From Achromobacter sp. HZ34 (lineage in GTDB: Bacteria > Pseudomonadota > Gammaproteobacteria > Burkholderiales > Burkholderiaceae_B), in contig NZ_NJIX01000003.1 of assembly GCF_002209485.1 (NCBI RefSeq), positions 558,001-622,000 of the forward strand: a stretch of 64,000 bases of DNA. Direction: 5' to 3'. Every line of letters begins with the position of its first letter. Within the stretch, counting starts at the first letter, position 1. The notes under the pieces are model-generated. The model was not told the origin of the DNA. It saw nothing but the letters and a program-made list of their open reading frames with translations, and did not search any database. Positions 20,073-29,275 of the stretch are shown here, piece after piece. The position numbers and the translations under genes are program-made.

Positions 20073-21416
20073 ATGCAGACCGCTCCCCTCGCTTCCGCGC
20101 CCTTGGACCTTCTCGTCAGCGGCGCCACGATACTTACCGCCGATCCCACGCGACCCTGCCTGACGCACGCATTCCTGGGGATCCGTGACGGTCGTATCGC
20201 CTGGCTGGATACCGTCGCACCGCCACAGGGCGCCAGCGCGACGCTGGAGGCTGACGGTCGGTTGGTCACGCCTGGCTTGGTCAACGTACATACCCACTCA
20301 GTGCTGACCATGGTGCGCGGCGTCGCCGCGGACCTGGGATTCGCGCCCTCCTACACACCCGGCATCCCCAAGGCGTCGGACCTGACCCCGGAACAGGCGC
20401 GTGCCTTCGCCCGCCTGGGCGCGCTCGAAGCCTTGCTGGCGGGGTCGACTGTCATCGGCGACCATTTCACGCATGCCGACGTCACCACTGCCGCCATTGC
20501 CGAACTGGGCCTGCGTGTCGCGGCGAGTTGGCGCATCCTGGACGTGGACTTCGATCGCGTGGCAAGCAGTGGCGAGTGGGTGCATGATGTGGACGCCGGC
20601 ATGCACTTGCTCGACCAGGGCCTGCAACTGGTCGACGCGTGGAGCCGGCATTCCCGTGTCACCGTGCAACTGGCCGCGCATGCCGCGGACACGTGCTCGG
20701 ACACGCTGCTCCACGCCGTCGCCGAGGCCTCCCGGACACGCGGTCTGCGGGTCAATACGCACCTGGGCCAGAGCCGCGCCGAAGTCGAGCGGGTGCAGGC
20801 ACGCCGTGGCAGGACGTCGGCGCAGGTATTCGCGGAAGCGGGCCTGCTGAACGACCAGCTTCTGGCCGGCCACTGCATTTATGTCGACGAGGATGACGCG
20901 CGGCGCATGGCGCGGGCAGGCGTGCACGTTGTTCATATCCCCAAGTGCAACGCGGCATCGGGGCGCCTGGCGCCCACGCCCATGCTGCGCCGCGCCGGCT
21001 TGAACATCGCCCTGGCCACGGACACGCAGCATGGCGACATGATCGAAGTCATGCGCTGGGCGCTTGCCACTGCGCGCATCCAGGAAGGCAAGGTCGACGA
21101 GCAGTGGCAGCCGGAACACGTGTTCCACATGGCCACCCAAGGCGGCGCCGATGCCATGGGCATGGGCGAGGACATCGGCAGCCTGGCCGTCGGCAAGGCC
21201 GCCGATCTGGTCATCCTGGACGCGCGGCGCCCGCATCTCGTCCCACTTACCCGTCCGGTGGGTACCCTCGTCCACACTGGCCAGGGCCGCGACGTCGATA
21301 CGGTCATCGTCGCCGGAGAAATCGTCGTGCGCGGCGGACGTCCTGTCCACGCCGACCTTGAAGCCGTTTGCGCCGAGGCCACCGAAGCCGCCCGCGCGCT
21401 GTGGGCCGCGGCATGA
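20073..21416 (+). CDS. Amidohydrolase of the TRZ/ATZ (deaminase/chlorohydrolase) family
   Basis: 447 residues. The mononuclear metal site is present: H73 and H75 (NVHTHS), H230 (VNTHLGQS) and D317 (ATDTQHGDM), with H267 in GHCIYVDEDD. Known members deaminate or dechlorinate amino-heterocycles such as guanine, S-adenosylhomocysteine or triazines. The acid/base glutamate expected in H-x-x-E after the third metal histidine is replaced by Gln233, which may mean altered chemistry. It begins 17 bases after the hydantoinase and completes the operon. An amidine or amino-heterocycle feeding the hydantoinase is a reasonable inferred substrate. Confidence 0.88.
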   Translation: MQTAPLASAPLDLLVSGATILTADPTRPCLTHAFLGIRDGRIAWLDTVAPPQGASATLEADGRLVTPGLVNVHTHSVLTMVRGVAADLGFAPSYTPGIPKASDLTPEQARAFARLGALEALLAGSTVIGDHFTHADVTTAAIAELGLRVAASWRILDVDFDRVASSGEWVHDVDAGMHLLDQGLQLVDAWSRHSRVTVQLAAHAADTCSDTLLHAVAEASRTRGLRVNTHLGQSRAEVERVQARRGRTSAQVFAEAGLLNDQLLAGHCIYVDEDDARRMARAGVHVVHIPKCNAASGRLAPTPMLRRAGLNIALATDTQHGDMIEVMRWALATARIQEGKVDEQWQPEHVFHMATQGGADAMGMGEDIGSLAVGKAADLVILDARRPHLVPLTRPVGTLVHTGQGRDVDTVIVAGEIVVRGGRPVHADLEAVCAEATEAARALWAAA

Positions 21417-21437
21417 CCGGAGCCAGCGTGCACTAAC

Positions 21438-21464
21438 GAAAAAAACCGGCTCGAAAGAGCCGGT
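21438..21464 (-). terminator. Intrinsic terminator
   Basis: Stem ACCGGCTC / GAGCCGGT with a GAAA loop. The A-run at 21439-21445 is the U-tract when read on the minus strand, so it best serves transcription of the Tim44-like gene. It also lies 22 bases past the plus-strand amidohydrolase stop and may slow readthrough from that side. Confidence 0.75.
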
Positions 21465-21617
21465 GTCAGGGCGGCTGCCCGAGCAAGGCGCACCGCAAGA
21501 GAAGAAAACCCACATGCTCTTTGACCCGTCCGCCGTTGGCTGGACGACGCGATCGAAGGCTTGGTACCGCCGACTATCGCGTGTCCGCGCCCTCCCCCCC
21601 GGGAGCGGCGGACGGGA

Positions 21618-21650
21618 GGGCGGAAGGCAGGTTGCACCTGCTTTCCGCCC
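21618..21650. terminator. Long stable hairpin after the Tim44-like gene
   Basis: A 14-bp stem (GGGCGGAA...TTCCGCCC, one G-T pair) with a five-base loop, 13 bases beyond the Tim44-like stop on the minus strand. No T-tract follows in either direction. It may stabilise the mRNA 3' end or assist the terminator at 21438. Confidence 0.5.
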
Positions 21651-21663
21651 GCTCAGGCCACCC

Positions 21664-22689
21664 TCAGCTGGCGAACTCGACGGGAATCTGCTGAATCCCG
21701 GCGAGCAACCAACCACCTTGGGCAGGCTTGAACAAGTTCCAGACTTCCTCGAAACGGAAGGCTTCGGCGCCGGGGGCCTCACGCAGCATGCCGGAGAAGC
21801 GCACGCTGGCCAGGTGCCCGTCGGACACGGATTCGATACCAAGCAGCTCGGCGTTCAGCAGGACCACATCGGTCTTGGTGGGTTCGCCCTTGCGTTCCAG
21901 CATTTGCGGCTTGAGTTCAATGATCAGGTCATCGGTGAGCAATTCACGCAGGCGATCGGTGTCGCCGCTGTCCCAGATGCCTTGGATACGCTTGAATTGT
22001 TCCTTCGCTTCGTTAAGGAAACGCGGCGTGTCGAAGTCGCCGGGAATGACCCAGTCATTGCCCTGGCCTGCATCCTGCGAATTGCCTTGCGCACCACCCG
22101 ACGTGTTGCCTTGGAAAGCGGTTTGCTGCACGACCGGTGCCGCCTCGGCCGCCTTGGGCGGCAGGATGGCATCGCGCCAGGCCGGCGCCTTCTGGTCGGC
22201 CGCGCCGTTGTCGCGGTTCATGCCATAGGCACCCTGCATGGCAGGGCGCGGCGCCGCGCCACGCAGGCGGCGCACGATGAACAGGACGGCGAAGATGACC
22301 AGGCCGATCAGCAGCATGCTGGACAGCATTTCGGCGAAGGCACCGCCCAGGCCCATATGCGACAGCAGGGCGGCGATGCCCAGGCCCGCCGCGATACCGG
22401 CGATGGGGCCCAGCCAGCGCGAAGCGCCCGTGCGCGCGCCCGCGGCGGCGGCACCGGCGGCTGCGCCCGCGGCCGGCGCGGCAGCGCTGGTGGCACCGGC
22501 GGTATTGCTGGCGGCGCTCGGCGGCGTGGTGGCCTGGCGTTGGGTGGTGACGTTACTGGATTGGCGGCCCGCGCTGCTGCCACCGCCGATGCGCTTGGCT
22601 TCGGCATCGAAAGAGGTGGCGATCATCGCGGCACCGGCCACGGCGATCAAGGCCGCGGCGGTAAACCGGGTAAAGAGACGGCTGGACAT
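21664..22689 (-). CDS. Tim44-like domain membrane protein
   Basis: 341 residues. Residues 1-30 are a hydrophobic export signal (FTAAALIAVAGAAMIATSFDAEA). Then come a low-complexity Ala/Gly/Ser/Thr stretch and a pair of hydrophobic segments (PIAGIAAGLGIAALLSHMGLGGAFAEML and LLIGLVIFAVLFIVRRLRG). The C-terminal Tim44-like domain spans about residues 210-341 and ends QGGWLLAGIQQIPVEFAS. The domain is shared with mitochondrial Tim44 and MRPL45, but the bacterial role is unknown. ATG 22689 is chosen because AGGAGT precedes it. It lies between ubiE and ubiJ in orientation, as expected for a betaproteobacterial ubi cluster member. Confidence 0.86.
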   Translation of the reverse strand: MSSRLFTRFTAAALIAVAGAAMIATSFDAEAKRIGGGSSAGRQSSNVTTQRQATTPPSAASNTAGATSAAAPAAGAAAGAAAAGARTGASRWLGPIAGIAAGLGIAALLSHMGLGGAFAEMLSSMLLIGLVIFAVLFIVRRLRGAAPRPAMQGAYGMNRDNGAADQKAPAWRDAILPPKAAEAAPVVQQTAFQGNTSGGAQGNSQDAGQGNDWVIPGDFDTPRFLNEAKEQFKRIQGIWDSGDTDRLRELLTDDLIIELKPQMLERKGEPTKTDVVLLNAELLGIESVSDGHLASVRFSGMLREAPGAEAFRFEEVWNLFKPAQGGWLLAGIQQIPVEFAS

Positions 22690-22864
22690 GACGAATACTC
22701 CTGGGTATCCCGCCATTGCCCGATAGGGCGGAGCCCTTTCAGGTAGACCCTGCACACTCAAGATGCAGGGTCAGGCGATTGCTTACAGATTGCTGAAAGC
22801 AGAGGATAGCCGAGATTGCCGCCCAGGACAAGCGCCGTCCCCAGGGAAGCCGCGCGTGTGGCGC

Positions 22865-23632
22865 TTATGCCAGTCGCACGCCCTCGTGCAGCGCGGCGAC
22901 GCCGGCTGTCAGGTTGAAGTACTGCACGCGCTCCAGGCCCGCGGTGCGCAGCATGTCGGCCAGCGTGTCCTGGTCGGGATGCATGCGTATCGATTCAGCC
23001 AGATAACGGTAGCTGGCCTCGTCGCCGGCAACCTTGCGGCCCAGCCAGGGCAGGATGTTGAAGGAATACCAGTCATAGGCGGGCGCCAGGGGCTTGGCGA
23101 CCCGCGAGAACTCCAGCACCAGCAGCTTGCCGCCCGGCTTGAGCACACGCGTCATTTCCGCCAGCGCGCGATCCTTGTGCGTCATGTTGCGCAAGCCGAA
23201 GGCCACGCTGACACGGTCGAAATAGCCATCGGGGAAAGGCAGCTTTTCGGCGTCGCACACCGCCGCGGGCAGCAGCAGGCCGGCATCGGTCATGCGGTCG
23301 CGCCCGACCCGCAGCATGGAATCGTTGATGTCGGTCAGCCACACTTCCCCGGTGGGGCCGGCGCGGCGCGCGAACGCCTTGGCCAGATCGCCCGTGCCGC
23401 CGGCGATGTCCAGCACCCGCATCCCTGGCCGGATGGCGGCGCGCCCTATGGTGAAGGCCTTCCAGATCCGATGCAGGCCCGCCGACATCAGGTCGTTCAT
23501 GACGTCGTAGCGCGAGGCGACGGAGTGAAACACTTCGGCGACTTTGCGCGCCTTGTCATTTTCCTGGACCGTCGAAAAGCCGAAATGGGTGGTTCCGGCG
23601 GACGACTCGGGGGGCGTGGAAGGGTTTTGCAT
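22865..23632 (-). CDS. ubiE: Ubiquinone/menaquinone biosynthesis C-methyltransferase
   Basis: 255 residues, family length. UbiE methylates the demethoxy-quinone ring carbon with SAM. Signatures seen are [24 protein letters not shown] (N-terminal UbiE motif 1), [16 protein letters not shown] (SAM motif I), and the second family signature near [18 protein letters not shown] 23632 is chosen over an upstream in-frame TTG because it is the first standard start and gives the normal N-terminus. It is on the same strand as Tim44-like, ubiJ and ubiB, but the last two are separated from it by the catabolic module at 14.0-21.4 kb. Confidence 0.95.
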   Translation of the reverse strand: MQNPSTPPESSAGTTHFGFSTVQENDKARKVAEVFHSVASRYDVMNDLMSAGLHRIWKAFTIGRAAIRPGMRVLDIAGGTGDLAKAFARRAGPTGEVWLTDINDSMLRVGRDRMTDAGLLLPAAVCDAEKLPFPDGYFDRVSVAFGLRNMTHKDRALAEMTRVLKPGGKLLVLEFSRVAKPLAPAYDWYSFNILPWLGRKVAGDEASYRYLAESIRMHPDQDTLADMLRTAGLERVQYFNLTAGVAALHEGVRLA

Positions 23633-23811
23633 GGTGGATTCCGGGGTCAAGGCGCAATGGTAGCCGATTGCCGGCCAGCGCCACCCGGAGATCGCCCGGG
23701 ATCGTCATCGGACTGCCCTGGCATCGCCGCGGGATCGTCCTGAGACCACGAGCCATGCCCCAGGAACCGCCCCCGCAAAAATAAGGACAAACATGGCGCC
23801 CTGGGCGGCTG

Positions 23812-23829
23812 CCGTCACATACCTGAAAT
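23812..23829 (+). promoter_or_regulatory. Candidate Pho box
   Basis: CCGTCACATACCTGAAAT: two 7-mers with a four-base spacer. The first matches the CTGTCAC-type unit at 6 of 7 bases and the second matches CTGTCAT at 5 of 7. It lies 98 bases before the phoB ATG, as expected for PhoB autoregulation. Confidence 0.45.
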
Positions 23830-23926
23830 ATTACGGCCATACTATCGCAATGTTTCGACGCCGCCGCGCCTCAGGCCGGCCTCGTCCCGCCATCAAACAG
23901 ATCCGTATTACTGTTAACAAACATCC

Positions 23927-24625
<699 letters not shown>

Positions 24626-24656
24626 GCGCGACTCCACCAGGGTAGAATGCCGCACC

Positions 24657-25952
24657 ATGATCTGGCTGCGTACGATCGTTTTCATAGTCTTGTGGGCGGT
24701 TGCTGCCGCCCTCGTTCAATGGCTGTTGGGCGCGCCGTTCGGCTGGATCCTGATGTGCGTGGCCCTGTCGCTGATGTTGATCAGCCGCAGCCTGCGCACC
24801 CAGCGCGCCGCCCACTGGGCGCGCAATCCCGAGGAATCGCCGCCGGTGGCGGTCGGCCCCTGGGATGACATCCTTGCCCCCCTGTACCGCTACGTGCGTG
24901 CCCAGACTCGCCAGTTGGGCGAGAGCCGCGACGCCATGCAAGGCATGCTGGCCGCGGCCCAGGCCTTGCCCGACGGCGCCGTTACCCTGAACCAGGACCT
25001 GCAGATCGACTGGTGCAACCGCGTGGCCCGCCAGCACCTGGGCCTGCGCCTGCCCGCCGACCGCGGGGCCAATCTGCTGAACCTGGTACGCGCCCCGGAA
25101 TTCATCGACTACAGCCGCCAGGCGGACTGGCCCGAACCCATACTCGTACGCGTGGCGATCGGCAGCCAGGAGCGCCTGCTGATGATGCAGCTGACCGCCT
25201 ACGCCCGTGACCAGCGCCTGCTGATCACGCGCGACGTCACGCAGATCGAGAAGCTGGAAACCACGCGGCGCGATTTCGTCGCCAACGTTTCGCATGAACT
25301 GCGCACGCCGCTGACGGTGCTGGCCGGTTTCCTGGAGACACTGCGCGACATGCCGCAGGAAGCGCTGACGCAGGAACAGCGCGACCAGTACCTTTCCATG
25401 ATGCACGAGCAGGCCCAGCGCATGCAGGCCATCGTGGCCGACCTGCTGACCCTGTCCACGCTGGAATCGTCGCCCAGCGCGGAGCCGCATCCCGTGCGCA
25501 TCGGCACGCTGTTGCAGAACGTGCGCCAGCAGGTGGAAGCGTTGTCGGCCGGACGGCACGACATGCAATGGCACATCGACGACAGCCTGGACGTGCTGGG
25601 TGCGGAAAATGAATTGACCTCGGCCTTCGCCAACCTGCTGACCAATGCGGTGCGCTACACGCCCGACGGCGGCACCATCACCTCCACCTGGGAACGCCTG
25701 CCCGATGGCGGCGCCCGCTACAGCGTGCACGACACCGGCATCGGTATCGCGCCGCGCCACATTCCGCGTTTGACCGAGCGTTTCTACCGAGTCGATCGCG
25801 GCCGCTCGCGTGCCGTGGGCGGGACCGGGCTGGGGTTGGCGATCACCAAGCACATCGCCATGCGCCACGATGCGGAGCTGGGCATCGTCAGCGACGTGGG
25901 CAAGGGCAGCACGTTCTCGCTGACCTTCCCGGCCGAACGCGTCGCGGAATAA
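24657..25952 (+). CDS. phoR: Phosphate regulon sensor histidine kinase PhoR
   Basis: 431 residues, equal to the E. coli protein in length. N-terminal hydrophobic segments (residues 1-45) anchor it in the inner membrane with little periplasmic exposure, as in PhoR. A PAS-like region (about 85-190) precedes the H-box FVANVSHELRTPL, the N-box FANLLTNAVRYTPDGG, and the G boxes DTGIGIAP and VGGTGLGLAITKHI. It phosphorylates and dephosphorylates PhoB according to signals from the Pst transporter. It is co-directional with phoB and ends before a 311-base gene-free gap. Confidence 0.93.
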   Translation: MIWLRTIVFIVLWAVAAALVQWLLGAPFGWILMCVALSLMLISRSLRTQRAAHWARNPEESPPVAVGPWDDILAPLYRYVRAQTRQLGESRDAMQGMLAAAQALPDGAVTLNQDLQIDWCNRVARQHLGLRLPADRGANLLNLVRAPEFIDYSRQADWPEPILVRVAIGSQERLLMMQLTAYARDQRLLITRDVTQIEKLETTRRDFVANVSHELRTPLTVLAGFLETLRDMPQEALTQEQRDQYLSMMHEQAQRMQAIVADLLTLSTLESSPSAEPHPVRIGTLLQNVRQQVEALSAGRHDMQWHIDDSLDVLGAENELTSAFANLLTNAVRYTPDGGTITSTWERLPDGGARYSVHDTGIGIAPRHIPRLTERFYRVDRGRSRAVGGTGLGLAITKHIAMRHDAELGIVSDVGKGSTFSLTFPAERVAE

Positions 25953-26226
25953 GAACAAGGCGGCACGGCCGGCGGGATATCTTGCGGGATAGACAGGAAG
26001 GACAACCCCGGCCAGGACAACGAAGAAGAATTCATTCCCCTCCCTGCGCCATGGGCTTGGGGCATGCCGGTTGCGGGCACGAGCTACTCTAGCGTGCTCA
26101 GGGTTAATACGTACGGGCGGCTACGCGTACAGCTGAAAGTCAGTTCGCCTGAGGTGCCTCACCGCGTCGACCATGCAGCCCCCCTGCGCGACATCGAGCG
26201 CGTGCGGCAGTACTATCCGCACTCAT

Positions 26227-26249
26227 AGAATATGATTCTCATTTGTATT
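26227..26249. promoter_or_regulatory. Fur-box-like sequence overlapping a -10-like TATGAT
   Basis: GAATATGATTCTCATTTG contains the ATGATTCTCATTT core common in Fur boxes, with the TGA-TTC-TCA inverted repeat. The TATGAT inside it could also be a sigma-70 -10 element. It lies about 15-37 bases before serA. The rest of the gap 25953-26226 shows no gene or RNA that can be supported. Confidence 0.45.
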
Positions 26250-26263
26250 TGGAGCTAAGCAGC

Positions 26264-27466
26264 ATGGCGCAGATCGTCCTCTTCGAGAATGTCCATCCCA
26301 GCGGCATTGCCGTTTTCCGCGATTCGGGATTCAACGATATCGCGACCTACTCCTCGTCGCTGCCGCCCGCCGAGTTGCGCGCGGCGCTGGCGGGCGCGGA
26401 AGTGGTCGGCATCCGTTCGCGCACCCACCTGGATGCGTCGCTGTTCAAGGAATTTCCGTCGGTGCGCGTGGTCGGCTGCTTCTGCATCGGCACCAACCAG
26501 GTCGATCTGGACAGCGCCATGCTCGGCGGCGTGCCCGTCTTCAATGCACCGTTCTCGAACACCCGCTCGGTGGCCGAGCTGGTGCTGGGCGAGGCCATCC
26601 TGTTGCTGCGCCGCGTGCCGGAGAAGAATGACCGTGTGCACGAGGGTCATTGGGACAAGACGGCCAATGGCGCCTATGAAGCGCGCGGCAAGACGCTGGG
26701 CGTGGTCGGCTACGGCAATATCGGCTCGCAGGTCGGCACGTTGGCTGAAAGCGTGGGCATGCGCGTGGTGTTCCACGATGTCGAAGCCAAGCTGCCGCTG
26801 GGCAATGCGCGCGCGGTGTCGACCCTGGCCGAATTGCTGGCGCAAAGCGATGTGGTCACCCTGCACGTGCCGGGCGGCCGCAGCACGGAAAACATCATGA
26901 ATGCCGAAACCCTGGCGCAGATGAAGCCGGGCGCGATCCTGATCAACGCTTCGCGCGGCACCGTGGTGGATATCGACGCCCTGCACGCGGCGCTGACCTC
27001 CAAGCATGTGGGCGGCGCGGCGCTGGACGTGTTCCCGGTGGAGCCCAAGAGCAAGGACGAGCCCCTGGCCAGTCCGCTGGTAGGCCTGCCCAATGTGATC
27101 CTGACGCCGCATATTGCCGGCAGCACGCAGGAATCGCAGGAAAACATCGGCCGTGAAGTGGCGGAGAAGCTGGTGCGCTTCATGCAGAGCGGCACCACCA
27201 AGGGGGCGGTGAATTTCCCCGAGCTGCCGTTTGTCGAACACTCGGGTACGGCGCGCATCCTGCATATCCACAAGAACGTGCCGGGCGCGTTGGGGACGCT
27301 GGATAATCTGCTGGCCGAGCAAGGGCTGAACATCCTCAGCCAGAACCTGCAGACGCGCGGCGAGATCGGTTATGTGGTGACCGACGTGGACGGCAACGTC
27401 AACGATAAGGTGATCGCGGCGCTACGTGCGCATCCGATCACGATACGTTGCGAAAAAGCGCTGTAA
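26264..27466 (+). CDS. serA: D-3-phosphoglycerate dehydrogenase
   Basis: 400 residues, the length of the ACT-containing E. coli-type enzyme. It oxidises 3-phosphoglycerate with NAD+, the first step of serine synthesis. The substrate domain (residues 1-110 and 300-330) surrounds a Rossmann fold with GYGNIGSQVGTLAE, followed by the dehydrogenase signature around LHVPGGRSTENIMN and the catalytic histidine in LTPHIAGST. The C-terminal ACT domain begins at GTARILHIHKNVPGALG, implying serine feedback control. GGAG upstream supports ATG 26264. It stands alone between phoR and a convergent lysR. A Fur-box-like sequence in its promoter is unexpected. Confidence 0.95.
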   Translation: MAQIVLFENVHPSGIAVFRDSGFNDIATYSSSLPPAELRAALAGAEVVGIRSRTHLDASLFKEFPSVRVVGCFCIGTNQVDLDSAMLGGVPVFNAPFSNTRSVAELVLGEAILLLRRVPEKNDRVHEGHWDKTANGAYEARGKTLGVVGYGNIGSQVGTLAESVGMRVVFHDVEAKLPLGNARAVSTLAELLAQSDVVTLHVPGGRSTENIMNAETLAQMKPGAILINASRGTVVDIDALHAALTSKHVGGAALDVFPVEPKSKDEPLASPLVGLPNVILTPHIAGSTQESQENIGREVAEKLVRFMQSGTTKGAVNFPELPFVEHSGTARILHIHKNVPGALGTLDNLLAEQGLNILSQNLQTRGEIGYVVTDVDGNVNDKVIAALRAHPITIRCEKAL

Positions 27467-27478
27467 GGCCTGGGCAGG

Positions 27479-28351
27479 TCAGCCGGCGCCCGCGGCGGCG
27501 ATGAGGCAGCGGGACATCTGGCCGGCCAGGCCGTCGGGGTCGGTATTGCGGCGCGAGACGATGCCGATTTCCCGGTTGAAGGCGGCGGCGCCCAGGTCCA
27601 GCAGGAGCAAGCCTTCCGTATTCAATTGCCGCGTATGCGGCAGCACGGCCACGCCCAGGCCGTTGCGCACCAGGTTGGCGATGGCGTCGATTTCGTCCAG
27701 CTCGACCGCTTCGTGCACCGCGATGCGGTGGCGGCGCAGGAAATTGTCGACCAGGCGGCCGCCGAAGGACGCGCGCTCATAGCGGATGAAGGGGAGCCTG
27801 GCCAGGGCGTCGCGCCAGGGCATGTCGGGCAGCGCGGCGGGCACCGCCACCAGCATGGGCTCGGCCAGCAAGGGCCGCCAGTCCAGCTCCGGCGGCAGGG
27901 TGAAAGGCGGACGGATCAGGACCGCCAGGTCGACCTCGCCCGCGTCCACCTGCCCCAGCAGCGCCAGCGAGACACCGGGCACGATGCGCACGCTGACGTC
28001 TGGATAGTCGGCGCGCAGCGCGGCCACGGCCTGGACCAGCAGGCTCTGCTGCACCGAGGCGATGGCCGCCACACGCAGGGCGCCGGAGACGTGGCCGCTG
28101 CCCACCTGGCGCACCATGCGGTCGACCAGGCCCAGCAATTCTTCCGTGTGCGCCAGTACTTCCCGGCCCGCCGCGTTCAGGGACGCGTTACGCGCGCCGC
28201 GGTCGAACAGGTCTGCCCCGATGAAATCCTCCAGCCGGCGGATCTGGGCGCTGACGGCGGATTGCGTCAGGCCCAGCTGCTGGCCCGCCCCCGTAAAGGT
28301 GCCATCACGCGCCACGGCGACGAAGGTTTTGAATTCACGAAGCATGGTCAT
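27479..28351 (-). CDS. LysR family transcriptional regulator
   Basis: 290 residues. The N-terminal helix-turn-helix (FVAVARDGTFTGAGQQLGLTQSAVSAQIRRLEDFIG) and the two-lobe effector domain typical of LysR regulators are clear. It is transcribed away from the VOC-family gene at 28694, so that gene or its own promoter is a plausible target. Two close starts (28351 and 28345) precede the same protein, and neither has a good Shine-Dalgarno match because the leader is a G/C-only run. Effector and targets cannot be named. Confidence 0.88.
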   Translation of the reverse strand: MTMLREFKTFVAVARDGTFTGAGQQLGLTQSAVSAQIRRLEDFIGADLFDRGARNASLNAAGREVLAHTEELLGLVDRMVRQVGSGHVSGALRVAAIASVQQSLLVQAVAALRADYPDVSVRIVPGVSLALLGQVDAGEVDLAVLIRPPFTLPPELDWRPLLAEPMLVAVPAALPDMPWRDALARLPFIRYERASFGGRLVDNFLRRHRIAVHEAVELDEIDAIANLVRNGLGVAVLPHTRQLNTEGLLLLDLGAAAFNREIGIVSRRNTDPDGLAGQMSRCLIAAAGAG

Positions 28352-28353
28352 GG

Positions 28354-28466
28354 AGTCGGGGGTCGGGGGGTCGGGGGCTTTTCATAAGACCCCGGCCCCC
28401 GGCCGGGAGCCGCGGGGGCGCCGGGGCCGGGGCCGAGGCGGGGCTCGGGCTGGGGCCGAGGGCCCG
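28354..28466. repeat. G-rich low-complexity tract between divergent genes
   Basis: Within the 342-base lysR/VOC gap, 28354-28377 repeats GTCGGGGG-type units. From about 28400 the sequence is built of six-base CCGGGG, CCGAGG and related units. At least four runs of four or more Gs lie close together on the plus strand, a pattern able to form a G-quadruplex. The remainder of the gap (28500-28693) is ordinary and AT-richer, with a plausible promoter for the VOC gene but no distinct element. Confidence 0.6.
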
Positions 28467-28693
28467 GCCTTGTAGCAACGGCCGGCGTTGAGGCTTGGCG
28501 GGGTTAGAGCCGCAGCGTATCAGGACAGATTAACGAGCATCATTTTTCTGATTGCTAAGGATCAAAAAATATCGTTTTTCAATCGAAAAAACAAGCCCTA
28601 AACTTCGTCTTGTCTGAAGCGCCGGGCCATTTGCCGGCCAGGCGTGATCCCCCCTCTCACTGTGTTTTTCCGTTTCCCGTTCCTGGATTCATC

Positions 28694-29128
28694 ATGAGTG
28701 CTCAAACCGCCGTCATTCCTCCTTTCCACCTCGCCTTCCCCGTGCGGGACATCGCCGAAGCGCGCGCCTTCTACGGCGACCTGCTGGGCTGTCCGGAGGG
28801 GCGTAGCGCCCCGGAATGGGTGGACTTCGACTTCTACGGCCACCAGATCGTCGCCCACCTGGCGCCGGACGAATGCGGCCACAAGCAGACCAGCCCCGTC
28901 GATGACCACGACGTGCCGGTGCGCCACTTCGGCGCCATCCTGCCCATGGAAGCCTGGGAAGACATGGCCGGCAAACTGACCCGCGCCGGCACCAAGTTCG
29001 TGATCGAGCCCTACATCCGCTTCAAGGGTGAAGTGGGCGAACAGGCCACCATGTTCTTCCTGGATCCGTCGGGCAACGCCCTGGAATTCAAGTCGTTCAA
29101 GAATATGGAATCGCTGTTCGCCAAGTAA
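28694..29128 (+). CDS. VOC (glyoxalase/dioxygenase) superfamily protein
   Basis: 144 residues, one vicinal-oxygen-chelate unit of two beta-alpha-beta-beta-beta halves. The N-terminal half starts [26 protein letters not shown] with a metal-ligand-type histidine at residue 12. The C-terminal half ends [18 protein letters not shown], where the glutamate in LEFK occupies the usual last metal position. Members include glyoxalase I, dioxygenases and resistance proteins; nothing selects among them here. The start at 28694 is set by the conserved N-terminus. It is divergent from lysR and precedes pxpA by 147 bases, probably with its own transcript. Confidence 0.85.
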   Translation: MSAQTAVIPPFHLAFPVRDIAEARAFYGDLLGCPEGRSAPEWVDFDFYGHQIVAHLAPDECGHKQTSPVDDHDVPVRHFGAILPMEAWEDMAGKLTRAGTKFVIEPYIRFKGEVGEQATMFFLDPSGNALEFKSFKNMESLFAK

Positions 29129-29275
29129 GTCCTGGCGCCCTGCCGCAATCCCACGACCGCCGCCCGTGTCCCCACCGGCGGCGTTTTTGTATTCGCGCAC
29201 GCACTGTGATTACACTGCGCACAGGGCCGCGCGGCGCAACCGCGGCATTCGACAATCACAGGATCAGAATCGAGC

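Noticed and set aside
22746-22772. Inverted repeat GACCCTGCA / TGCAGGGTC between the Tim44-like and ubiE genes
   Set aside because: A real stem, but with no T-tract and co-directional genes on both sides, so no role can be argued.
26064-26228. A 54-codon frame (starts MPVAGTSYSSVL) between phoR and serA
   Set aside because: No ribosome site, mixed codon use and no recognisable similarity; possible but not supportable.
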